From assembly GCA_000507305.1 (NCBI GenBank), contig DF239748.1:96756-160755 (forward strand): a stretch of DNA of 64,000 nucleotides, given 5' to 3'. The notes beneath the pieces were generated by a model. It had not been told where the DNA came from, did no database searches, and saw only the letters and a list, made by a program, of their open reading frames with translations. The DNA comes from Breviolum minutum Mf 1.05b.01. Lineage: Eukaryota; Sar; Dinophyceae; Suessiales; Symbiodiniaceae. Every line of letters begins with the position of its first letter. Position 1 is the first letter of the stretch. Shown here one piece after another: positions 36,438 through 48,000 of this stretch. Both the position numbers and the translations under genes were made by a program.

Positions 36438-36934
36438 TCAGTCAGTCACTATAACGTCATCCTCGCAGTCGATCTCCCAAACATGTTCTCTGGTCAAGTC
36501 ATCTTCACATGAATAGAGGGTCTCAAGAAGTGCTTCATGATCAGTCCTGGCCTTAATGTCCCTGATATGGTTCAGTGTCCAGTACTCAGCGTTTTCCTCT
36601 GTGCACTCGACCATCATACACATTTCATGGTAACATTTGGTTTGGCCACATCTTGTTCTCCAAAGGTAAACAGGATACCCATCCCCAAACTTACCACTGC
36701 AACCACCACAACCAGGGTTTTGGGGCAAATGCTTGGCCATTGGGTGCATGTTTATGTAAAGCCCACACAAACCTGGCATCCCATGATCCAATTGAACAGC
36801 AACCTGATCTGCCAACGCCCCTGAAATTGGGACCCTTGGTAACTGACTGGACAAGCCATGCGCACGGTGTGGCAGAATCATCCCAACGCAAATAGCAAGT
36901 AGTGTGCCAAGAACTGGAGGTGACATTGCTTCTC
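36438..36934 (-). CDS. methyltransferase last exon, motif X
   Basis: The acceptor tgacctgtcag|GA joins the leftover G of the previous exon to give IAGEAMSPPVLGTLLAICV. This fits motif X, normally GN-x-x-P followed by a hydrophobic helix; here Asn is replaced by Glu. The ATG at 36926 looks like the start of a secreted protein, but the phase join shows an internal Met. After motif X comes a Cys-rich extension: CGLYINMHP, GCGGCSGKFGDG, CGQTKCYHEMCMMVEC, then an acidic end. The extension may bind zinc (inference). Confidence 0.85.
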
Positions 36935-38976
36935 CTGACAGGTCAGTTTGGGCTTCAAGATTTTCAGGCTTCAGGTGGTGAAGGAATGTGAAAGGTTCTG
37001 GGTGTGAATTGTTTTATTTGAAGACTTTTCAGGAAATGGGACTCATTCAGAACAGCCCTGAACTGATATTCAATCAAAAAGCTGAGAATGAAGACCTTTA
37101 ACTTTTCTCATCATGATGAACCTGCAACGGCAGGTTTAGTAATGCCAACTGAGGCAACAGCATAACCAAACAAATCACATGGTCAAAGTCACATAATGGA
37201 AAACATTGGAAAAGGTGAGGTGTGGTGAAAGGATCGCTGGAAGTCAAGAGGTAAGAAACACACACAAACAAAACACAATTCCCAATTGTTTGGCCATTCA
37301 AGTGTTTCCCAACAAATGTCAAATGTATGAATTGTATGGGCAAAACTGTGAAATTAAAACAAACGTATGAATAACAGCTGTGTTTACAATTTATCTAATA
37401 TGATTAATATAAACAAATGTTATATACACATACAAATAAATACTTAAATATATAATATATTACAAATAAGATAAAATATATGTAATGTGAAATAAAATCC
37501 AAATCATATTTTTAAATGAAGTCTGAACCACAGAAAAAGCAGCATAACTTTGGCATTGAACAACTTGTTTGCTCATGCCACATGACACTTCTGCAAGGAT
37601 GTCAACACAACTCATTCCCAATCTATTCCTGCATGCTATGCTTCTGATCTCTTTTTTCTCTTGCATCATGTGGTTATTTCCACATGTAAGAAGTAAAATT
37701 ACAGGGTCACTTGTCAAAGCAACGTGCTGTCTTACAAACATTCTATGCAAACCTTTGAGTTTTTCATGATTTGTCTATTGTAGTAGTTTGATTTGATCAA
37801 AGACTAATCAAAGTCAGTCGTGTTTTGGGGGCTAAGGCTGCCATTCAGCTCTCACAACTCAGATCACCTCATCCAGCTTTGCCTGCAATAAGGTTGATTT
37901 CCTTGTAGGAAAGTCCCAAAGATGGCAGCTTGAGATCCTTGATGTTAAAGCCCTGCAAGCACAGCAAGTCCTGGAAAAGACTCATGGAATCTGCGATTGA
38001 AAACTGATTTGATTTCACCAACAATGGGCCAATGAGTCAGGAGATCATCAATGAATCCAATCTGACATGACTTGAATGAGTGTCAGGGGTCAGGAATGAA
38101 AATAGAATAAGAAATTAAAATATCTACTCTACTGTATGACGATGGCTCGACTATGAGTATGGACATGAGAACAAGCTCTGCATACCATACATATCATATA
38201 CAGGTTGACAGGTTACAAATAAAAACAGTTGTTCATTGATATCTTTCACCTACATGAGTCACATGAGCCATGAATCAGTCTACTTCCAGAGTCCATCCTG
38301 ACATGTCCCTTAACCAAGACAGTAAACCCAAACCATCCAGACACATAGTCCTCTGCAGAGAGAAGGTCTTTCTTGTTGAAGTCAAAAAGCTTGACAGAAC
38401 TTGTCAATGCACTCATGGTGTCTTGGCGGAAAATAGCCTTTCTGCCAAAAGAACCTGGAGGAGGCAATTTTAATGAGGTGCTTGAGACAGGCATGCTAAC
38501 ACATCACCTTCTTGATGTCACATGCAATTGTGGTATGGTTTGGTACATTGCAATCAAGCTATTGTCATGACCAAATGACATCATTTAACTAAATCACAGT
38601 ACAGTACATCATCACATCTCAATACATCATCGTCGTCATCATCATCATCACCATCATCATCAGAAGCACCAAAGTCTAAATCAGAACCATCAAAATTTCC
38701 CGAAAACATCTGAATCAAAGTCATGGTTTGTTGCATCATTTGCTACAACAACAGTTGTCCAAGTGGGACTTCAAAGGCTGACAATGACTGGGGCTCAAGC
38801 GGCCCAAGTCTGTCAAGCAGTGGCTTTCAGCTGGATCCACACCACTTGCCTTAGATGGATGATGACGATCATGAATCATGGGCCACATTCCACTCTTCTT
38901 CTTCATGTTCTTCTTCTGTTTCTTCTTCTAGCGCTACTACTACTTCGACTACTGCTGCTGCTACTGCTACTGCTTG

Positions 38977-39025
<49 letters not shown>

Positions 39026-42000
39026 TCTACTACTACTACTACTACTACTACTAGTAGTGAGTACTGATGGTACCATGATTTTTGTAAAATGTCAAGTGAT
39101 TAAGGTTACAGTTAAGTTGTTATGTTCTGTTAAAGCATGTTGTGTCATCAGATGACAATATCAGAACCATGAAGCACAGAAAGTCATATACTTTGACCAC
39201 ATGTGATCATTTGATATCATCATATGTGAAAATGGTATTGCCACTGATATTTGATTCTGAAAAGCCTTGATATATTATGATAACTTGTTGACATCTTATG
39301 TTATCAAAGTTGTCCAAGTTGAAGTTATGTGATATATGATATATATGATAAAACCTAGCAAAAAAAGAACATATCATTTTCAGAATTCTTTCTTATTTAC
39401 ATAAAAGCACGAAGTTATAAAACAAACAAAACATCACTAACTAGCAAAACAAAACTTAAGATATCATACAATCATCAAATAAATATACAATCATAAAAAT
39501 CATAAATCATAAATCAAAAATAATCAAAAATATGTTCTTGTTTCTTTGAGTTGTTTTGATANACGACGGTTTAGTATACTATTTATTAAAAAAAACAATA
39601 GAATTTTTGGGAATAGACTCCAGAGCGGTTTAGTAAGCGATTTAGAGCGAATTTATAAATTCAAAATGCCATAAATAGATCTAAACGGCTCAGAGCGGTT
39701 TAGAGCTATTTCTAAAATAGAGCTTAGAAATGGCTCTAAGCGGTTTAGAGCGGTTTCTTAGTGGACCCATGTTTGTATATATTTTTCAAATCTGGAAATT
39801 TGAAATAAGATATAGTTGAAACATATCATATCATATTTCAAATGACTCATGACTCATGGCTATAAACTATAAACTATAACTCAAACTTACAGCATCAAAG
39901 TATAATTGACTATTTATGCGGCATTGTAACATTGTATCTTGCCAAAACCAGATCCACTATAAGTTGAAATGATGGGTTTCCTGATTTGTTACAATACATG
40001 GCATCTTATCTAGTTGGTACTCAGAGATTCAGAGATGCCTTTAGAATAAACAGTTGCAACTACAACAACTTCTTGGACTATTCCTGCTACAACTACTTCT
40101 ACTACTACAACTACAAGGGAACTGCCACAGGAAAAGAGATACCACAAATTTTGGAACAGGGCCCATGGCTCATCCCAAACAAAACCCAGTTACAACAAGT
40201 GCTCCAAAGTTAAGGTCCAAAGCTTCCAGCTCCCTTTTGTTCAACCCCAAACGTTCCAAGGCAGGGGCATGAATCTTGCTGTAAACCTGGGGCCCACTAG
40301 GCTTTCCAAGACCCAACTTCTTCTTGGCAGCCTTTGCCACAGCTTTGATCGTCTTGGAGCGGGTCCCATCCTGGATGGTGGGAGGAATGCTGGCAGTGCC
40401 AAAATCAAACCGCTCTAAACCGCTCTAAACCGCTCTAAACCGCTCTAGATGCCCCTAAAACCTCTGCCTTGACCAGTCTAAAGCAATCTGAAAATTTTGG
40501 CTCCAATTGACTGCTGCGCGATCCCAAACAAAACAATTCTTAGGGGTGGTGGGTTGTGTGGCCCAGTCCTTGGAAGGAAGTGGAAATGTAGGATTCTGGC
40601 CTTGTTCCTCCAAAATCTTCTGGACATACTCCCTTGAGTTTGACACCAACTCCCTGTCATATTGCTTGAACGAGGGCAAAATGATATGGGGTAGAATATG
40701 ATCAAATATATTGTCCACTTCCCCTGCTGCCAGCAGTTTCTTGTGAACCATCACAAAGTAGACACGTCCACGACTTTGAGGAAGACCCCAGTCACGTGAA
40801 CTTAGTCACAGTGGCAAACTACTTGGACATGCAAATGTGCATTAGTGAACACTCTACTGGGAAATGGATTGTAGTTACTGAAAAAGACAATTTGATGGTG
40901 ATTGCAAAACAAATGATTTCATGAATCAATATCATCCTCATCATTATTTATCCATCTAAAGTAAGAACACATTAATGTTACAAACGCTTGCTTATGTTCT
41001 GACTTGGTTGTACAACAGAGGTGTCCTTGGGACAACCCTGAAATGATTTGTGCCAGCATCAAAGTGTGATTTTGAATGATAGATATGAGATGTGATATGA
41101 TTTGATATGTGTTAGGAGTTAGGAGTGATATGGTACATTCAAAACGTTATAAATCAAAGCCTTTAAGTTGTAAGTTATCTGATAGAAATGATACGATGTA
41201 ACTTTTGCTTTGGCTCTATGGAATGAAAAGACCTATGGAGCCATTGACCATAGCATGTCAGTTCCATGAGAAAATATGGCCCTCACTGCCATTGATGCCA
41301 TAGTTCAAATCCATTGCCATTGCCTTCAATTTTTTGGAGACTTTCAAGATATCATTATGACCTAGTAAAACGTGATGATATAACTAACAGTAGTTGCAAG
41401 CTGACTGCATACATACAGACAACATCACAAGGATATGATATGTGATATGACAAAATGATATGATCTGATCAAAGCTGATTACTGATTTCAAAAAATCATC
41501 AGAAGAAGTAGTCTTTTGGCAAATGCATGTTGATGCCCTTATTTTGAATGAATGACAAAGATTTTGGATATCAAATACAAGAAAAAAGATATGAAATGAT
41601 TTCCATGATGCCATGATAGATGTATTGCAGTGAAACCTTATACAATTCAAACACATTGTAACATCATATGAGATCACACCCATATCAAGACACACCAAAA
41701 CCCAAATGCTAGCCCTGCAAAAAAAGAAATGACCAGGCACTCTAGATTCATTGTCTTCACATGGTACTGGGGGATCAAGTCCAAGCCCACAGCTTCTCCA
41801 CTGGGTAGTTTTCCCCACATCATGAACTCGAAGGGGGTCTGAGCAGCGAGGTGGTTTTAGCTAGGGTAAATTATTGGCTTGATGTGGCTGGCGTAGACAA
41901 GGAAAAGGGCACATTCCAATTTGTTCCAGTTTTGTTATTTGCCCAAAGATCTTAACAACACTTTGAAACTATGCATGGGAATGCCCTGCAAGAAGTCTAG

Positions 42001-45000
42001 GAAGGGTTGAAATTTACTTAAAAAATTGATATCAATATACCGGCTCTTGGGCCACTGGCTGTCAGTAAAAATTGGAGGTGATAAAGAGGATGGAGGCGCA
42101 CAAATGAAATTCCAGTTTAGGATGAGTTAATGCCAATTCTTTCTGGCTGAAGGGGTCTAACTCACTGGAGATTACAGAGACCACTAAATTCTTTACTATG
42201 TGCAAAGAAGCTTTTGATGACAATACAATAAGTTATGAAATAAGAAGTAAGTAAAATGAATATCTTTACTTCTTCATGGTTACACTTCAGTGATTCATGA
42301 TTCTATGTTTCAAAATATGATGTAACAGTGATGCAACTACACTACATCAACATACTGTTCAGTGTTGAACGTACACTGTATCTGCTCTGTCTAGGGGGAC
42401 AAAAACCGATGTTAAAATATCTTCCTTCCTTACATCGAAAACTAAAGTCACTTGAAACAACACAGCACAATTTATTTTTGTTGGAATTTCACTGAAAGAT
42501 GATATGATATTCAGACTTGGCATGAAGGGCCAAAACAACATGTTTCCTATCTTACATGCTCAAAACAACCTGATGTGACAAGGTTTGCCACCACCCTGGG
42601 AGCTTCAATATGTAGGTTATCATAAGTTTGATTTCTGACAACATGGATGTAACATGTATATGGTATGCTGTATCCTGTATACTGTAGGGCTCGTCCTTAC
42701 TTGATTACATATTAACATGGCATTGCCTCACATAATTCATGAACCAAAAATAGTGAATGAATCCAGAGCCTGATTCAATGCTATGATAAATGTCCATATC
42801 AAGGGCCAAATCAATATCCATATCAAAACATTGATTCACGTGGGTAAAGTTTTTCAATTGTAAATTAGAACTCGGCTTGCACCCCCTTCGACTGCCCAAG
42901 ACCCTTTTTTGCCAATGCCATGGCTATTCATTCTTGGAAATCACTGCGGTTGCTTTGCAAACATATAGCTGGCTTAGTCATCAGTGACAATGATGCTGCG
43001 GGGGATGTTTCCACATCTCTTGCAAATACCAATTGGCACTGCATTCCTCATGGCACAGGGGACTACCCAAAAATCTTATAGAAAGGGGAAGTGGTAAATT
43101 AATTGATGAACCGACTACCATTCATGAACTAGCAAAGGTATATAAAAAGAAACATTAGGCTGCTTCACACGTACATCTTCATCTCATAAATCGACCCAAA
43201 ACCTACTAATAGTGTCAAGTTGAACACTGGCCTTTTGGCACAATCTTACTTGCCTAGTCAGGAAAGAAGGATGTTCAAAAGGTTTTTTCAATTTACTGAC
43301 TTCTAACTGCTAATGATACTACAGATATGATTCTAGATCCTGATTTGTTGAATTATATATAATATAAATATAATATAATATAATATATATATATATTATT
43401 TATATAAATATATATCTGAATCGTACTTATGAGTTAGTTAGTATCTAGAAGCCCTTGTAGCCCATCAGTATGGCTGTGACCCCAACCAAAAACAATGACC
43501 TCATTCAAAAGACTTAAACTTCTCGGTGAGCGTCTTCCCTGCACACTTCTTCTTGACATGAATTTTGCCACTAAGTCCACTGCCACTGAAATACACTATG
43601 TCAATGCCGATGTCAATGTCACAACCAGCCACTTTATCCTGACCCTCTTGGAAAGTCTTGCTTTTCAAGCCAAAGACTGGTGGTGCCAAAGCATGTACAC
43701 GCAAAGAGCAAAATGCAGAGGCAACCTTTGTTTTCAGGTTATGTTCAGCATTATGCACTACTTGGCATCTGAGGTTGCACGAGAAAAACAAAAGAGATAT
43801 GAGATTTCAAGATATAATGATACAATGACACGTGATTCCATGATTGATTTTTGTCCCATTAAATAGTATCATCATTTTTAAAACGTGTTTTTAATGTTAC
43901 ATCTACATGGTGTTAAGACCGGGGTTGGGAATGAAATAACCAATAATCAAAATTATTGGTAAGTATGTAACAGTATGTTTGAGTCTGAGTGTTATGACCA
44001 GGAAGTGAACTTAGTGTTTACTTGTCCTTTGACATGAAGAGGTTGGATATGGCCCTGACTTGATATGACATGTGACATGTGACATATACATGTACAAATA
44101 CAGTATGATACAGTACTAATTTTAAGTGAACAAGCCATTGGTTTACTAACCAGAACAAAGGTTGCCCCGCATAAATCAGCCAGGGAACACACGCCCCAGC
44201 AATAAAACCAAGCCCAGTGCATGCCACCATCAAAAGAGCTAGTGGTTCCATGGTGGTTTGCTACTTGGTCACACGGTTTTGAAATAATTGTTCGAGCTTT
44301 GACAGGACTTTCAACTTTGGGCCAGCAAAAAGGTTGGCTTCACAAAAAGAGAAACATGAATCCAACGATAGGAAAAATCATTTGCAACATGGTGCACTAT
44401 GATGGGCAAAAGGATCAGAATCAGAGGTAAGATGTTCTATCATGAACTTGTCACTGCCAAAAGTAAAAATCCCTGTTCCTGAGTCTAGCTTGGGGTTGAA
44501 TCACAAAACCACAAGTTTGACAAGTATGTGATGTGCGAGTGCAAGTGGCACATTATGTAAACACGTGTTGTAAGTTGTAAGTATGCAAGTATCATGACCC
44601 ACGTAGGGATGTAACATGTAACATGTAGCGTAGAGTATGTATGTAAGTAAGTAAATGAAGGCTTGTTTGTTTGTGCAACTATGGACTATGTAGCATTTTA
44701 CTGGAGTGCTGAATACTTACTTACATCCTGCTATACATCTTCCAACATTTTGTCACTGCATGTTAGAAAACAGTTTGCAATTACAGACAAGTTTTAGTTA
44801 CAGTCAGAGGCCAGAGGCATAGTCATAGCCTATAGCCTACAGTCGATACATCTAAATCTTAAGATCTTTTCCTTATCGTATCGTACTTATCGTATCTTTT
44901 TTTGTTTTGATGAATTATCATGGTAACCCTGGCAATCTGGAAATCTGTCAATGAACCTTTGATTCTATGAAAAAGCTGCTCAGCTGGGTATAACTTCATA

Positions 45001-48000
45001 CATACAGACAGTACATATACAGATACAGATACAGAAGATGATACACTTAAAAAAAGATAGTCAGTATCAGTTTTGGTAAGTCGGGTTCCCCACCTTGGAA
45101 TTGAATCATAATCAAGAGCCTAAATCAAAGTTTTGTTTGAAGCTGCAAACAACTCATGGGTTTGTCATGATTGGGCTAGCCATCATGCCTTTGGCCATGC
45201 GTCTAGCACACTGGTCACTGCCTCTTTGAGGTCCTGACTCAAACTTGTTGAAACTCTAAGAGTTTCCAACTTTTGTTTGACTGTAGGCAACATGTTTTCT
45301 TGAATGCTCAATTGTTTGAGACACATTTGGTGAATCCAAACACTTGGCTTGAGCGTGTTATGGTACCAGCTAAAGCGAATGTGCCCTTTCTCAATTCGAC
45401 ACTTGCAAAAATAACAAACACTTCTGGCTGAGGCTGCTTTGGCAACCTCACACAGCCCAAGTTCCTTTGAAAAAAACGACTTCCCTGGTATGTTTTGAGC
45501 GTTTGCTTTGGCGCTAGCTTTCTGACCTGTAGATGCAGATGTGGAACTTGGCCTCGAAGAGGATGAGGGCATTGATGGCCCTGATGTTGATGCAACTGTG
45601 GCTGTGGCACCTGCAACTGAACCTGACAACTCTTCATCTGCTACAGAGGTAGCATCAATGTACTCTTGAACTGTCTTGTCAAATTTCTCCTTATCACGTC
45701 TTGCAGCCTTCTCTTCAGCAACAACTTTGGGAGAGACTGGTAAAGGTTCCTCGCAGTCACCATCCATATCACTATCAGAAGATAATTCATTGTCACATTT
45801 GTCAGTGTCACCATCAGAGTCACCAATGTCAACGTCACTGTTTGAACATGCTTTTCCAGAGCCAGAAGAATGGTCTTTCAGTTGTTCACGCTTCTGTGAC
45901 TTCTTCAACTTCTTCGAAGCTGGAGCCTTTTTCCGTTTTGATTGTTTCCTGCGTCTGGTTTGAGCAGCCTTTCGTTTCTCAATCTTCATTCCAAATGGAA
46001 GCCTGATATGACGTTTGACAACAGGAACTTTGATATGTGGGTCCAACTCAAATGTTTTCGTACATTCCGACATCTGAAATATTGGATGATCATGTTCCCA
46101 CAGAATGTCATACTTCCAAACTTCAACCTTGACACACTCCTCTGTCTTGATGTTAGGCTTGTCATGAAAGACTTGATGGCTCGTCAAAAAACTGATGTGG
46201 TGGTTCCCATCAGGGCCTGGGTTGGCAGTAAAGAAGTGAATTTGATCTGAGGCCATATCCAGGGAAGCTTCCAAGAAAATCTGTAGCTTGGGTTTTTTCA
46301 TCGTAATGCCCACAAAGCCCAGGAAGGATGCAGATGGACTAGTGAGAAGCAGAAGGTGCCCCACTTTCAAACTGTTATCCACCATTGCCTTCATCAGTAG
46401 ACTCACCAACTTTGTAATGCAAGAACCTCCCAACGATTGACAACACAACCCACCACATGTCAAATGGCATTGTTTGTCAACGTCCTCTTCCTCAGACTCT
46501 TCAGGATTGTCATCCCTCTCACTTGCCTGTGGATCTTGCAGACTGGCACTAATGCCCCCACTGACATGAAAATTCTTGTTCACAAAGCTAGCACACTCAG
46601 GATCATTTGTTTCCACGTCAATCAAGCTCATTTTCAAAGCCCCTGTGCCTCAGATAGTGGCACTGGTGATCAATCAGAGGTGGGCTGACTTTACTTATTC
46701 ATCCAAAAAACAGGATCCTTTGTAGTTCAGTTCAGGTGGATTCATTGCGCAGGACAAAAATGGTATGACCACAGGACCACAGGGGTTTATCTTGATGAAT
46801 ATGACCCCAGCTTGTCAAGTTGATTTAATCCTCGCAATTCCTGACTTTGGAGGCGTAACAGCTTAACCTGCTACATTGAAACATCAGAAGCAAAAAAAGG
46901 TGTCTGAGTGATACTTGGATTATTGGATTGGATTGGATTGATGCATGCACACTTCATATCATGAATAATTGAACTAACAGTGGACAATTGACTCAAGTGA
47001 CAATAAAACAAAAAGGTTGGTTAAATAAAACTTGTTGGACCGTCAACACAGGTGCTCTCTCCGAGTTGATGTGGCAATTGCCAGACTGGATGAGCAGCAA
47101 AGTTAGCGAAGTTCTTCTGCAGTCTTTGAAGGGAAATTCTTTTTAAACCTCGAGAACCCAAATCCATCTCAGGTTGTGTTATCTGAGAAGCCTTCAAAGG
47201 CAAAGGTGTTTCACTGATGACTGTTCGCTGTACTTGTTCATACTCAGCCTGGACCTCGAATGCCTGCTTATCCTCATCTGGTAAGCTTTTCCATTTTATT
47301 GCAGTTCTGTTCAGGGCATTCTTATAACTAACTGGATCCAAACTCCCAAGCTCTCCCAAGTGTTCCCTTTGGAAGATGTTCCAACCAGTCAGCCGTCGCT
47401 TCTGGTGTGAAGACACCAGTGCTCGGTGTACTCTTTGGCGTTTCTCTTGTTTGGTTTCTCTGTGTACCTTGGAGTTGACACAGGTTGTTTGGGGAATGAG
47501 ACTTCTGCAAACAGTAAGTTTTCAATACAGGGTTACAGGATTGATGATTAATGAACTAATGGAATGAAACACTGCAACAAATGTTTCCATGACTGGTCCC
47601 AGAAACAAGCCCTTCATAAACCCTAAGTCCTAAATGCTACTAATGTCAATGTTACAGTACACCATTAGACCACAAAGTTATACTTAATGTTAATTAATGT
47701 TCTGTAAGCTCATGAAAGGTGGCACCACCAAAAGACGCCAACAAAATCCAACAAAGTGTCCCTATACTTCGTTGCTTTTTTTTCAAAAAAAAGGGGTTAT
47801 GGAAATGGAGATTGGGTATCCTCACCTTACCAGTGTTTCATACCCAGACCTGAATCGCAATTCCCATCCTCCTCCATTGCCTTAATATGAAGAAAAAAGC
47901 CAGGGCACCCCCCCCTTTTCGCAATACAGTTGGTAGATGAAATCCATTTGGGATGTTTTACTTGAAATATTTCTTTGGAACCATATGACCATATGGGAAT

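Noticed and set aside
36438..36926. Secreted Cys-rich protein starting at ATG 36926 with a signal-like hydrophobic start
   Set aside because: The upstream acceptor at 36934 joins in phase to the motif IX exon and turns the hydrophobic stretch into methyltransferase motif X.
38763..39155. Poly-Leu and poly-Thr frames on the plus strand
   Set aside because: They come from the CTA trinucleotide repeat; there is no non-repetitive coding support.
41741..41838. TPFEF segment as part of a copia-type integrase (TP-Y/F-E motif)
   Set aside because: Only four residues match, and the exon fits in phase before methyltransferase motif VIII.
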